Shown piece by piece: positions 15,705 to 24,717 of a stretch of DNA of 64,000 bases; positions within the stretch are counted from its first letter, which is position 1; each line of letters begins with the position of its first letter. The translations under genes and the position numbers were made by a program. The notes under the pieces are model-generated. The model was not told the DNA's origin. It saw nothing but the letters and a program-made list of their open reading frames with translations, and did no database searches. Location of the stretch: contig JBFWUT010000014.1 of NCBI GenBank assembly GCA_050247135.1, positions 4,515 through 68,514 on the forward strand, read 5' to 3'. This stretch comes from Berkiella sp050247135 (GTDB lineage Bacteria; Pseudomonadota; Gammaproteobacteria; Berkiellales; Berkiellaceae).

Positions 15705-18525
15705 ATAGCCTCGTTTCTCCTTGACTTTGCTCGTCTATATTCTCAACACATCGCCCACAAATATCAGGATATTTTGGCGATTGGTTAACATCTTCCCGAT
15801 GGTGCCAACAACGAGCACATTTCTCAAAGGTGCTCGTTTTGACCCATACACTTAAATCGTCGATTTCGGTCGATGCGGCATCAGCGGGTTTTTCATCAAA
15901 CGGCTTAACAACAGCTCCGGAGGTTATTAACACAAAACGTAACTCATCTTTTAGAGATTGTAGATCTTTTAAGAGTTCGCCTTTGGCGTACAACACCACT
16001 TCTGCATCTAAAGGCGCACCAATCTTACCGGCATTTCTTTGCGCTTCTAATGCTTTATTGACCTGATTCCTGACCTGCATGATTCGCTGCCAATATTCAT
16101 TATTCATGGCATTGCCAGCAGATAGACGTGGCAAGTCCTTGCGCCAAGTGCTGAGAAAAATCGAATCCTCATCTTTATCAGGTAAAATGCCCCACACTTC
16201 TTCTGCAGTAAAACTTAAAATCGGCGCCAACCAGCGCGTTAGAGCATGCACGATATAGTACATCGCCGTTTGCGCCGAACGTCTAGCCAAGCCTTCTTTT
16301 TTAGTCGTGTATTGGCGGTCTTTAATCACATCAAGATAGAAACTACCTAGTTCAACCACACAAAAATTATGGATTTTTTGATAAATCAAATGAAATTGGA
16401 AACTATCATAAGCCTCTAGAATTTCAGCTTGCAATTTCGCTGCCACCTCGATGATCCAAGCATCTAACGCCACGAGCTTATCTGGCGAGACCTGATGTTT
16501 ATCAGGCACAAAACCATCAATATTCGCTAATAAAAAGCGCATGGTGTTACGAATACGCCGATAAGCATCAGCGGTGCGATTTAAAATTTCATCGGAAACG
16601 TGAATTTCGCCTTTATAGTCAGTGGCGCTCACCCACAAACGTAGGATATCAGCACCTAAGGTTTTTAATACCTTGTCTGGTGCTACCACGTTACCTAAGG
16701 ACTTGGACATTTTTCTGCCCTGCGCATCTACCGTAAAGCCATGGGTTAGCACGGTTTTATACGGCGCTTGATTCACCATAGCCACACTACTTAACAATGA
16801 AGACTGAAACCATCCACGATGTTGATCAGAGCCTTCCAAGTAAAGATCAGCAGGAAATTGTAATTCAGGACGTTTCTTTAACACGGCAGTATGGCTTACA
16901 CCTGAATCAAACCAGACATCTAAGGTATCTTGTGATTTTTCATAATTCATCATATCTGCAAACGGTAGCTTGCTGATATCTAAATCATGCCAAGCCTCGA
17001 TACCTTCTTTTTCAATTTTTTGCGCAACCACCTCAATGATTTCATGGATTTGTGGGTGGATATCGCCAGTATACTTATGTAGCACAAGCGGCAACGGTGT
17101 GCCCCAAGTCCGTTGACGAGAAATGCACCAATCAGGACGTTCTTGTACCATCAATTGAATACGAGAAGCTCCCCACTCGGGAACCCATTTCACTTTCTTG
17201 ATCTCATTTAGCGCAGTCTTACGTAAACTTCTTGCTTCCATACTGATAAACCACTGCGCAGTGGCTCTAAAAATCAATGGTGTTTTATGGCGCCAACAAT
17301 GAGGATAACTGTGGTTTAATGAGCTTGCATGGAGCAAATTGCTTTTTTCTCTTAGGATTTCAATAATCTTGTCGTTAGCTTTCAAAACATGCATACCGCC
17401 AACTAAGGGCACTTCTTTGAAAAAACAACCTTTGCTGTCCACTTCCGTTTCTACTTTCAAGCCATATTGGTTGCCTATCAGGAAGTCTTCCATACCATGC
17501 GCAGGTGCAGTATGGACCGCACCGGTACCTGCATCTGTCGTGACATGCTCACCCAAAATCACTGGCACCAATCGATCATAAAAAGGATGCGCTAGTAATA
17601 ATTTTTCGAGCACCTTTCCTTTAAAAGTCGCTAATATCTGATAGTCCTGACATTCATAGCGTGCCATGCAAGTTTCAAGCAGATCGCTTAAAATACAAAT
17701 CGCCTCAACATCATTGGCAAATTGACCCTTTACCAACACGTAGTCTAAATCAGGATGCAACGTCACCGCCTGGTTTGCAGGCAGTGTCCAAGGAGTTGTG
17801 GTCCAAATTACCAATGCGGCGTTTTGGATTGGTAATTGAGTTTTTAAGGCTTCATTGAGGGCATTCATATTGTAAAAGCGAAAACAAACATCAACCGCAG
17901 GTGATGTTTTATTTTGATACTCTACTTCTGCTTCAGCTAATGCTGAACCGCACTGCGCGCACCAATGTACCGGCTTAGCGCCACGAATCAGGTGGTTATT
18001 TTGTAGAATCTCTCCCAGCGAGCGCACAATGTCTGCTTCGTAAGTAAAATCCATAGTCTTATAAGGGTTCTGCCAATCCGCTAGAATACCCAAACGGATA
18101 AAGGATGCTTTTTGGAGCTCGATTTGCGATTGTGCATACTCGCGACATTTTTCGCGAAATACTTTAGGCGTAACATCAATATTGGCAAGACCAATCTTTT
18201 TTTCTACGTTAACTTCAATGGGTAAACCATGGCAATCCCAACCCGGTACTAATGGCGCATCATATCCTGAAAGCATTTTTGATTTGACAATGATATCTTT
18301 CAAGATGGTGGTAACCGCATGGCCAATATGGATATCTCCATTTGCGTAGGGTGGCCCTAAATGGAGAATGTATTTTTGCTTACCTTTGCCTTTTTCACGC
18401 GCTAGCTTATACCAATCCATATTTTGCCATTTTGCCAACTGCTCAGGTTCTTTTTGCGGCAAATTGGCTTTCATGGGGAAAGCTGTGGTCGGTAAATTTA
18501 AGGTATGTTTATAATCTGTTTTCAT
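15697..18525 (-). CDS. ileS: Isoleucyl-tRNA synthetase
   Basis: A class I synthetase charging tRNA-Ile, 942 aa, the usual bacterial length. The HIGH motif is seen in PPYANGDIHIGHA near residue 60 and KMSKSLGNVV near residue 605. The editing domain includes the GTGAVHTAPAHG motif. A C-terminal zinc ribbon carries CARCWHHRE and CGRCVENI. This is the type found in most gammaproteobacteria, not the eukaryote-like, mupirocin-resistant form. It overlaps lspA by 8 bases; ribF lies 6 bases upstream. Confidence 0.96.
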   Translation of the reverse strand: MKTDYKHTLNLPTTAFPMKANLPQKEPEQLAKWQNMDWYKLAREKGKGKQKYILHLGPPYANGDIHIGHAVTTILKDIIVKSKMLSGYDAPLVPGWDCHGLPIEVNVEKKIGLANIDVTPKVFREKCREYAQSQIELQKASFIRLGILADWQNPYKTMDFTYEADIVRSLGEILQNNHLIRGAKPVHWCAQCGSALAEAEVEYQNKTSPAVDVCFRFYNMNALNEALKTQLPIQNAALVIWTTTPWTLPANQAVTLHPDLDYVLVKGQFANDVEAICILSDLLETCMARYECQDYQILATFKGKVLEKLLLAHPFYDRLVPVILGEHVTTDAGTGAVHTAPAHGMEDFLIGNQYGLKVETEVDSKGCFFKEVPLVGGMHVLKANDKIIEILREKSNLLHASSLNHSYPHCWRHKTPLIFRATAQWFISMEARSLRKTALNEIKKVKWVPEWGASRIQLMVQERPDWCISRQRTWGTPLPLVLHKYTGDIHPQIHEIIEVVAQKIEKEGIEAWHDLDISKLPFADMMNYEKSQDTLDVWFDSGVSHTAVLKKRPELQFPADLYLEGSDQHRGWFQSSLLSSVAMVNQAPYKTVLTHGFTVDAQGRKMSKSLGNVVAPDKVLKTLGADILRLWVSATDYKGEIHVSDEILNRTADAYRRIRNTMRFLLANIDGFVPDKHQVSPDKLVALDAWIIEVAAKLQAEILEAYDSFQFHLIYQKIHNFCVVELGSFYLDVIKDRQYTTKKEGLARRSAQTAMYYIVHALTRWLAPILSFTAEEVWGILPDKDEDSIFLSTWRKDLPRLSAGNAMNNEYWQRIMQVRNQVNKALEAQRNAGKIGAPLDAEVVLYAKGELLKDLQSLKDELRFVLITSGAVVKPFDEKPADAASTEIDDLSVWVKTSTFEKCARCWHHREDVNQSPKYPDICGRCVENIDEQSQGETRLYA

Positions 18526-18531
18526 ATTTTC

Positions 18532-19464
18532 CTACTCAATTCTTGAGCCAAAATAGGCTTTGGCTGAAATAACATCTTTGGCAATTTGTTCTTTTAAAGC
18601 ATGAATATCAGCAAAACGAACTTCATCACGCAATTTCTGTAAAAAGTCGACAGTGATTCGCTTGCCATACAGATCTTGCGAAAAATCCAAAATGTGCGCT
18701 TCTAAGAAATAGTTTTTTCCATCCAGCGTAGGCCGTGTTCCCAGATTAGTGACTGCATTATAGCGTTTACCATCGACAAACACGTGCGTCACAAAAACAC
18801 CTTTAAATGCCAAATCACTAGGCTTTAATCGCAAATTGGCGGTTGGATAGCCTAATGTTCTGGCTAATCGTGAGCCTGACACGACTCGTTGACTCACTTG
18901 ATAGTTACGCCCCAGTTGTTCTCTCACGCCGACAAGATCACCTTGGCGCAAACATTCTCGCACACGTGTACTACTAATTTTTTGTGCCTGGCTCTGATTC
19001 ATCTCAACAACTTGTACAACGAAATCTTTCTCACTGCTCATTTGCTGCAGGAGCTGCACATCGCCTTGTTGTTGTCGGCCAAAGCGAAAATCTTCTCCCA
19101 CCATCAAGTGTTTCACCTGCAGATTACTGATCAGCACTTCTTCAACAAAGTCCTTTGGAGAAATAGCAGCAAATGCTTTACTAAAACGAAGACAAACGAC
19201 TTGGGAGACACCCCATTCTTTTAGCAGCAAGAACTTCTGTCGGAAGCTCATTAAGCGCAACAAACTCATTTGAGGACGTAAGCACTGTTGTGGCATTGGC
19301 TCAAAGGTGATTACGGTGGCTAATAGATCATGGCGCTTGGCATGTTGCACTAAGCGCTGAATCAGCATTTGATGACCTTGATGCAAGCCATCAAAATTGC
19401 CAATGGTTGCGACACTGGGATGCTTGGCACAAAATCGTTGACTACGAATTAAATTGACTGTCAT
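18532..19464 (-). CDS. ribF: Bifunctional riboflavin kinase/FAD synthetase
   Basis: Makes FMN and then FAD from riboflavin. The N-terminal adenylyltransferase domain has TIGNFDGLHQGHQ (near residue 22) and the ISSTRVRECLRQGD motif. The C-terminal kinase domain has GYPTANL and LEAHILDFSQDLYGK. The start at 19464 (MTVNLIRS) aligns with known RibF N-termini; an in-frame GTG nine bases upstream at 19473 would overlap the murJ stop by 8 bases. It sits between murJ and ileS as in many gammaproteobacteria. Confidence 0.93.
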   Translation of the reverse strand: MTVNLIRSQRFCAKHPSVATIGNFDGLHQGHQMLIQRLVQHAKRHDLLATVITFEPMPQQCLRPQMSLLRLMSFRQKFLLLKEWGVSQVVCLRFSKAFAAISPKDFVEEVLISNLQVKHLMVGEDFRFGRQQQGDVQLLQQMSSEKDFVVQVVEMNQSQAQKISSTRVRECLRQGDLVGVREQLGRNYQVSQRVVSGSRLARTLGYPTANLRLKPSDLAFKGVFVTHVFVDGKRYNAVTNLGTRPTLDGKNYFLEAHILDFSQDLYGKRITVDFLQKLRDEVRFADIHALKEQIAKDVISAKAYFGSRIE

Positions 19465-19465
19465 A

Positions 19466-21007
19466 TCACACACTTTGTAACTTCAGGTGCGAAATACGCA
19501 GCCCGGTTAAAAATAAACTACCAAAATAAGCAAGCACTGCAGCGGCCATCAGCACCATTAAGTTAAGTGCCCTTGTCTTGCCTGACCAATCTAACCATTC
19601 AACCATGTCAGGTAGGGCCCACCATAATACTGCTACCATGACAGTATTCGCTAATAACAAACGTAAGGCAAAACTCGACCAGCCACGTAGGGGAATGTAA
19701 ATTTTTTGCCGCAACAACACCAAGAGCAGCACCGCTACGTTTAATAACGAAGAAAGACTCGATGCCAGTGCTAATCCGGCATGCGCTAGAGGTCCTATCA
19801 GAAAAAAGCTGAACACAACATTAGCGAGCATCGCGACAATCGCTACCTTGACGGGGAACTTGGTATTTTGGCGGGCATAAAATGCTGACACCAAAATTTT
19901 AACTGCCAAAAAGCAAACCAGCCCTAATGAGAGCGCCACCAGACTACGCGAGGCCATCATAGCATCATGAGCACTAAAACGACCATATTGGAACAGGGTA
20001 GCCAACATTGGCCCTGCCATCATCGTTAATCCCACGGTTGCGGGAACCCCAATGAGTAAAATCCAACGCAGAGCCCAATCCATACTGGCAGAGAAGCCAC
20101 TATGGCTCTTGCGGGCATACTCTTCTGACAAATGGGGTAAAACGACAGTTGCTAACGCTACGCCAAAAATACCAATTGGGAACTCTAACAGTCTGTCAGA
20201 GTAATAAAGCCAGGTTAAACTCCCTACCGGTAAAAATGATGCAAAAATCGTGTCCACTAATAGATTGATTTGCATCACAGAGGCACCAATTAGTGCTGGC
20301 ACCATCAAATGTAAAATTCGCTTAACGCCAGGGTCTTGCCAATCCCACTTGGGCTTTGGCAACAAGGCTAATTTTGCTAAGAACGGAATTTGAAAACACA
20401 ACTGTGAAACGCCTGCTAGTAAGACACCCCACGCTAAGGCTTCTACTGGCTCTTTAAAATACGGGCTCAGATACAGTGCCGCTAAAATTAAACTGAGATT
20501 CAATAAGACGGGCGTGAATGCTGGCATCGCAAACTGTCGATAGGTATTTTGAATGCCTGCAGCAAAAGCGGTTAGTGAGATCAACAAAATATAGGGAAAG
20601 GTTAATTGCAGTAAATGGCAAGCCAAGCCAAAACGAATATCGGTGGCATCAAACCCCGGAGCAAACAATCGCACAACCCATGGCGCCCCAACAACGCCCA
20701 AAAACGAAACGATCAGCAAAACAATGCTAAGGGCACCAAAAACTTTTTCAATTAATAATTTAACCGCCTCATGATTCTCTCGGGCGCGATATTCACTGAG
20801 TACGGGAACAAAGGCTTGTGAGAAAGCGCCTTCGGCAAATAAACGACGCATAAAGTTGGGGATTTTAAAAGCCAATAAAAAAGCATCAATGCCTGCGCCT
20901 GCGCCAAAAAGCTGTGCTAAAACCATATCACGAATGAACCCAACGATCCGCGATAAGAAAGTCATAAAACTTACCAATGTTGTTGATTTGAGCAGTTGAT
21001 TTGCCAT
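19466..21007 (-). CDS. murJ: Lipid II flippase MurJ
   Basis: An inner-membrane MOP-superfamily protein that flips the peptidoglycan precursor lipid II. From the ATG at 21007 it has 513 residues and about 14 membrane helices; MTFLSRIVGFIRD-LAQLFGAG and FRRLFAEGAFSQAFVP-like sequence near the N-terminus are diagnostic. This start is chosen because AAGGTG lies just upstream and it gives the family N-terminus MANQLLKS; a longer form from 21034 is possible. It is divergent from rpsT, the common arrangement. Confidence 0.94.
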   Translation of the reverse strand: MANQLLKSTTLVSFMTFLSRIVGFIRDMVLAQLFGAGAGIDAFLLAFKIPNFMRRLFAEGAFSQAFVPVLSEYRARENHEAVKLLIEKVFGALSIVLLIVSFLGVVGAPWVVRLFAPGFDATDIRFGLACHLLQLTFPYILLISLTAFAAGIQNTYRQFAMPAFTPVLLNLSLILAALYLSPYFKEPVEALAWGVLLAGVSQLCFQIPFLAKLALLPKPKWDWQDPGVKRILHLMVPALIGASVMQINLLVDTIFASFLPVGSLTWLYYSDRLLEFPIGIFGVALATVVLPHLSEEYARKSHSGFSASMDWALRWILLIGVPATVGLTMMAGPMLATLFQYGRFSAHDAMMASRSLVALSLGLVCFLAVKILVSAFYARQNTKFPVKVAIVAMLANVVFSFFLIGPLAHAGLALASSLSSLLNVAVLLLVLLRQKIYIPLRGWSSFALRLLLANTVMVAVLWWALPDMVEWLDWSGKTRALNLMVLMAAAVLAYFGSLFLTGLRISHLKLQSV

Positions 21008-21027
21008 GACACCTTTTTGATCAATCA

Positions 21028-21056
21028 TTGACATCCCGGACTAAAATAGGGATTAT
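21028..21056 (+). promoter_or_regulatory. Probable sigma70 promoter of rpsT
   Basis: TTGACA at 21028-21033, a 17-base spacer, then GATTAT at 21051-21056, about 45 bases before the rpsT start. The -35 is perfect and the -10 matches at 4 of 6 positions. Confidence 0.5.
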
Positions 21057-21100
21057 TGCAAATTTTACTTCGTCTGTAACGAAAAGTAGGAGCATTTCCT

Positions 21101-21364
21101 TTGGCAAATACAAAACAAGCTGCAAAACGTGCCCGCCAAGCTGAAAAACATCGCATGAGCAATAAATGGCAGGTTTCAAGAATGAATACGCATATTAAGC
21201 GTGTGAGTACCGCTGTCGAGCAAAAGAACAAGGCGGAAGCACAAGACCTATACAAAGAGGCCGCTTCAACTATTGATCGCATGGTAAATAAAGGGTTGGT
21301 CCACAAAAATAAAGCCGCCCGTCTTAAAAGCCGTTTAAATAAACGTCTTGTCGCTATTGCTTAA
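21101..21364 (+). CDS. rpsT: 30S ribosomal protein S20
   Basis: An 87-aa basic protein with MANTKQAAKRARQAEKHR and MVNKGLVHKNKAARLKSRL, diagnostic of S20, which binds 16S rRNA early in assembly. The start codon is TTG (21101), with AGGAG 8 bases before. A UUG start is also known for E. coli rpsT, where it contributes to autogenous control, so the same weak start may serve that role here. A stable hairpin follows the gene. Confidence 0.96.
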   Translation: MANTKQAAKRARQAEKHRMSNKWQVSRMNTHIKRVSTAVEQKNKAEAQDLYKEAASTIDRMVNKGLVHKNKAARLKSRLNKRLVAIA

Positions 21365-21375
21365 TCAGCATTTAA

Positions 21376-21403
21376 AGCCTGGAGTGCCATGCACGCCCAG
21401 GCT
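21376..21403. terminator. Hairpin between convergent rpsT and obgE
   Basis: AGCCTGG-A-GTGC-CAT-GCAC-GC-CCAGGCT forms an 11-pair stem with a small internal loop. It lies 12 bases after the rpsT stop and 7 bases from the obgE stop. There is no clear T-run, so termination is likely but not certain. Confidence 0.55.
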
Positions 21404-21409
21404 CGCGAT

Positions 21410-22486
21410 CTAAATCTCGGTATTCTCAGCTAATACTTCCATTTCTTCGAAATGTTCAACTTCTTGCGCTAACTCAGACGGATTCTCTAGCAAGAACTGC
21501 ATGACTTGTTCACATAATTTATTGACGCCTGTGCCATCTAAAGCCGAAACAGCAAAAATAGGTGTGCTGATGGCTATTTTCTGACAGATCTCTTGAATAC
21601 GCTTATCAGCCTCTTCTTTTTGGAAACAATCGACTTTATTAAACACTAACCAACGCGGTTTTTGAGCCAATTCATCACTAAAAGCAGCTAATTCTTTCTC
21701 AATGGCCAAAATATTCTGCGCAGGACAAGAGTCATCGACAGGTAATATATCAACCAGATGCAACAAGATAGTGGTACGTGAAAGATGTTTTAAAAATTGG
21801 ATCCCAAGACCCTTACCTTCGGATGCCCCCGGCACTAACCCTGGAATATCGGCAATCACGAAACGTCTATTTGACGATAAAGAAACAATCCCTAACTGTG
21901 GGTATAAGGTAGTAAAGGGATAGTCCGCCACTTTGGGTCTTGCCAAGGAAACGGCCCGAATAAAAGTAGATTTGCCTGCATTTGGCAAACCTAACAGCCC
22001 CACTTGCGCCAGCAATTTTAACTCTAAATGAAGCTCGCGGCTGTCCCCAGGTTTACCGGGCGTTGTATAGCGCGGCGCCCGGTTGGTAGGACTCTTAAAA
22101 TTCACATTCCCCAGGCCACGGCTGCCCCCTTTAGCAACCAACATGCGCTTACCATGCGTCACTAAATCACCGAGTATTTCTTGGGTATTGGCTTCTCTAA
22201 CGATAGTGCCCACTGGTACTTTAATGACACAGTCTTCACCATCCTTACCCCGGCACTGCCTTTTCGCGCCATTTTTGCCATGCTCGGCTTGAAATTGTGT
22301 TCTATAGCGAAAATCGACTAACGTATTCAAGCCTCTGTCGGCTTCAAGGTAAACACTTCCCCCTTTACCACCATCGCCCCCATCTGGGCCACCAAAGGCA
22401 GCACAGCGCTCACGACGAAAACTAGCAGAGCCATCCCCGCCGTTACCTGCTTTGATTTTGATGAATGCTTCGTCGATGAACTTCAC
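21410..22486 (-). CDS. obgE: Obg family GTPase
   Basis: An essential GTPase associated with late 50S assembly and stress. It has an N-terminal Obg glycine-rich domain (KFIDEAFIKIKAGNGGDG, AFGGPDGGDGGKGGS) and a G domain with GLPNAGKST (G1), DIPG (G3) and NKVD (G4), then a short acidic tail. The GTG at 22486 is chosen: it gives the family start (M)KFIDEAF and has AAGG upstream. A longer reading from 22528 would begin inside the rpmA terminator. It follows rplU-rpmA, the usual order. Confidence 0.95.
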   Translation of the reverse strand: MKFIDEAFIKIKAGNGGDGSASFRRERCAAFGGPDGGDGGKGGSVYLEADRGLNTLVDFRYRTQFQAEHGKNGAKRQCRGKDGEDCVIKVPVGTIVREANTQEILGDLVTHGKRMLVAKGGSRGLGNVNFKSPTNRAPRYTTPGKPGDSRELHLELKLLAQVGLLGLPNAGKSTFIRAVSLARPKVADYPFTTLYPQLGIVSLSSNRRFVIADIPGLVPGASEGKGLGIQFLKHLSRTTILLHLVDILPVDDSCPAQNILAIEKELAAFSDELAQKPRWLVFNKVDCFQKEEADKRIQEICQKIAISTPIFAVSALDGTGVNKLCEQVMQFLLENPSELAQEVEHFEEMEVLAENTEI

Positions 22487-22513
22487 AATGAATAACCTTA
22501 CAATCTCAAAAAC

Positions 22514-22555
22514 AAAAAACCCCAACATAGCAAAAGCTCTGTAGGGGTTTCTTTT
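22514..22555 (-). terminator. Rho-independent terminator after rpmA
   Basis: On the minus strand AAACCCC...GGGGTTT arms (22517-22523 and 22544-22550) with additional pairing (ACA/TGT, GC/GC) form a strong stem followed by TTTTTTGTTTTT. It lies between rpmA and obgE, so part of the transcripts may stop before obgE. The mirrored A-run makes it possibly bidirectional. Confidence 0.85.
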
Positions 22556-22576
22556 CTTATTTTTTTCGTAATTTGC

Positions 22577-22852
22577 CTATTGGGCGGCAGCTTCACGTTC
22601 AGCAACGATGTTAACAACGTGATGCTTCATTTTGCCTTTAGTCGCAAATTGTACGAACCCAGCAACTTTCGCATATAACGTATCGTCTTTGCCTATACCA
22701 ACGAAAACGCCCGGATGAAATTTGGTACCACGCTGGCGCACAATGATGCTACCTGCGTTAACCCATTCACCACCGTAAGCTTTAATTCCTAAATATTGCG
22801 GGTTGGAATCACGACCATTTCGTGTACTACCACCCGCTTTCTTATGTGCCAT
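22577..22852 (-). CDS. rpmA: 50S ribosomal protein L27
   Basis: A 91-aa protein beginning MAHKKAGGSTRNGRDS, whose N-terminus reaches into the peptidyl transferase centre. GVKAYGGE-type (here GIKAYGGEWV), IIVRQRGTKFHPG and KDDTLYAKVAG are diagnostic. The next gene upstream is rplU, 9 bases away, the universal order. Confidence 0.97.
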   Translation of the reverse strand: MAHKKAGGSTRNGRDSNPQYLGIKAYGGEWVNAGSIIVRQRGTKFHPGVFVGIGKDDTLYAKVAGFVQFATKGKMKHHVVNIVAEREAAAQ

Positions 22853-22861
22853 ACGTCACCT

Positions 22862-23182
22862 TTAAATTTGAGTAATTTCGACTTCTGTAAAATGCTGGCG
22901 ATGGCCTTGCGTACGACGATAAGTCTTACGACGACGCATTTTAAAAATGCGGATCTTATCACCACGACCATGCTGAATAATTTTTGCAATCACTTTACTG
23001 TTAGCAAGATAGGGCGCACCCAGTTGAATCTTATCGCCATCGGCTTTGAGGAGAACATTGCTCAACTCAACTGACTCACCTGGTTCACCTTGCATCAATT
23101 CTAATTTGCAACGTTGACCAACTTTAACGCGATGCTGCTTGCCTCCGGCAGCGATAATCGCGTAGGCACTCTGTGTATTCAC
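22862..23182 (-). CDS. rplU: 50S ribosomal protein L21
   Basis: An early-assembly 50S protein. Sequence IIAAGGKQHRVKVGQ and the C-terminal FKMRRRKTYRRTQGHRQ are typical of L21. The GTG at 23182 is chosen, preceded by GGGGAG seven bases upstream, giving 106 residues against the usual ~103. A longer reading from 23230 would add a segment without family similarity. Confidence 0.94.
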   Translation of the reverse strand: MNTQSAYAIIAAGGKQHRVKVGQRCKLELMQGEPGESVELSNVLLKADGDKIQLGAPYLANSKVIAKIIQHGRGDKIRIFKMRRRKTYRRTQGHRQHFTEVEITQI

Positions 23183-23388
23183 ACTTCTGCTCCCCGCATA
23201 AACTCTTGGAACTATTTGGCATTCGCCCATTACACATAGGCAAGGGCAGCAATTTTACGTTAGATCAGGACTGAGATGCAAGCAACCCAGCCCTAGAACC
23301 CGATATATGTCTGTATTTTAGTTGTGCCCTAAGGCCTTTCCATCGTATAGTCGCCCTACTTTAATTAGTATCTTGATAGCACAAAAGC

Positions 23389-24357
23389 ATGCCACTACAG
23401 GCCATTACACAACTGGTGACAGCTGACTTATTGGCAGTCAATGACACCATTTTGCAATCGTTAGAATCCCAAGTTGAGGTCATCAAGCAAATTGGTCATT
23501 ACCTCATTAGAAGTGGTGGCAAACGCATTCGTCCGTTAGTTGTATTACTTTGCTCTAGAGCCTGCCAGGCAACCGGACAAGCCCCCATTTCAATGGCGGC
23601 TATTATCGAGTTTATTCATACCGCCACACTGTTGCATGATGATGTCGTTGATGGCTCAAAGCTGCGTCGTGGTCAACCCACGGCGAATCACGTTTGGGAT
23701 AATTCAACTGCCGTGTTAGTGGGCGATTTTCTATATTCCCGCTCCTTTCAAATGATGGTTGCACTTAACAACATGGCATCCATGCGTATTCTGGCTGATG
23801 CAACCAATGTGATCGCTGAAGGCGAAGTCTTACAGCTGGCACATCGCCACCAACCGAATGTGAGCGAAGAACAATACCTAAGAGTGATCCATTATAAAAC
23901 CGCAACTTTATTCGAAGCAGCAGCCTCGTTAGGTGCTGTTATGGGTAATCAATCAACCGATGTAATTCAAAGCCTGGCACAATACGGCTTACAGCTTGGT
24001 ATGGCTTTTCAATTAGCAGACGATGTGTTGGATTATCAAGCCACCAATAGCGCTTGGGGCAAAAATATCGGTAACGATTTAGCCGAAGGTAAAGCAACTT
24101 TACCGCTGATTTATGCTATGAAACATGCACCTTCACAACAAGCACAAATTATTCGAAGCGCGATAGAAAAAGGCAGCATTGAGGATATAGGACTCGTTCA
24201 AGAAGCTATCGTGAGTTCCGGTGCGATTGATTATACCTTTAAGGTTGCCAAAGAAGCAGTGCAAAAGGCACAAGATGCGCTTTTGTGTTTGCCTGCTTCG
24301 CCTTATCGAGAAGCACTAGCAGAGCTTGCCGCCTTTGCTATAATACGGGGCAACTAA
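23389..24357 (+). CDS. ispB: Octaprenyl (polyprenyl) diphosphate synthase
   Basis: A trans-prenyltransferase making the ubiquinone side chain. The 322-aa protein has GGKRIRP (near residue 43), the first Asp-rich motif in LLHDDVVDGSKLRRG (near 85) and the second in LADDVLDY (near 210). Its position after rplU-rpmA but divergent is common in gammaproteobacteria. The 206-base spacer to rplU on the other side holds the divergent promoters, none of which I can place with confidence. The ATG at 23389 has no strong ribosome-binding site. Coq7 (42613) acts later in the same pathway. Confidence 0.93.
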   Translation: MPLQAITQLVTADLLAVNDTILQSLESQVEVIKQIGHYLIRSGGKRIRPLVVLLCSRACQATGQAPISMAAIIEFIHTATLLHDDVVDGSKLRRGQPTANHVWDNSTAVLVGDFLYSRSFQMMVALNNMASMRILADATNVIAEGEVLQLAHRHQPNVSEEQYLRVIHYKTATLFEAAASLGAVMGNQSTDVIQSLAQYGLQLGMAFQLADDVLDYQATNSAWGKNIGNDLAEGKATLPLIYAMKHAPSQQAQIIRSAIEKGSIEDIGLVQEAIVSSGAIDYTFKVAKEAVQKAQDALLCLPASPYREALAELAAFAIIRGN

Positions 24358-24363
24358 TTATGT

Positions 24364-24440
24364 CGGGGTATAGCTCAGCCTGGTAGAGCACTGCGTTCGG
24401 GACGCAGGGGTCGTAGGTTCAAATCCTGTTACCCCGACCA
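24364..24440 (+). tRNA. tRNA-Pro (anticodon CGG)
   Basis: A 77-base cloverleaf with acceptor arms CGGGGTA/TACCCCG, D-arm AGCTCAGCCTGGTAGAGCA, anticodon stem CTGCG/CGCAG around loop TTCGGGA (anticodon CGG), T-arm with GTTCAAATC, and an encoded 3' CCA. It lies 6 bases after ispB, and its 3' end is duplicated immediately downstream. Confidence 0.96.
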
Positions 24441-24452
24441 TTTTTTCGAAAA

Positions 24453-24481
24453 GTTCAAATCCTGTTACCCCGACCATTTTT
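24453..24481 (+). repeat. Duplicate of the tRNA-Pro 3' end
   Basis: Twenty-nine bases (24453-24481) repeat exactly 24417-24445, the T-arm 3' half, acceptor end and CCA of tRNA-Pro with its T-run, at a period of 36 bases. Such partial copies of a tRNA 3' end are typical leftovers of integrase attachment sites. No integrase gene is near, and replication slippage is an alternative. Confidence 0.8.
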
Positions 24482-24483
24482 CG

Positions 24484-24499
24484 CCTTGTTGCCACAAGG
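24484..24499. terminator. Small hairpin after tRNA-Pro
   Basis: CCTTGT-TGCC-ACAAGG forms a perfect 6-pair stem a few bases after the duplicated tRNA end. The rest of the 236-base spacer up to 24717 shows no gene. Confidence 0.35.
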
Positions 24500-24717
24500 C
24501 TTCGAATGGCAAGCCACCTGCCATGTCTTACTTAAAAGCATCCTGCTCAACTTTTTCATTCATTGTCGACCTGTAGGGGCTATCATTTTAGGCGCTTAGG
24601 ATGTACCATTCACGGTTGATTTCTAGCAAGCTAACCAAAGCGGCTTTATAACTCAGGTTACCTAGAAATAATGGTGCCATTTGGCAAGAATATGAACTCT
24701 TTTGGGGGGAGATCACC

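Noticed and set aside
22486..22528. Upstream start for ObgE
   Set aside because: The extension lies in the rpmA terminator stem, and the GTG at 22486 gives the conserved Obg N-terminus with a ribosome-binding site.
24440..24717. Integrated element next to tRNA-Pro
   Set aside because: No integrase, phage or conjugation gene follows; the next gene is an ordinary EamA carrier. Only the att-like duplication remains.
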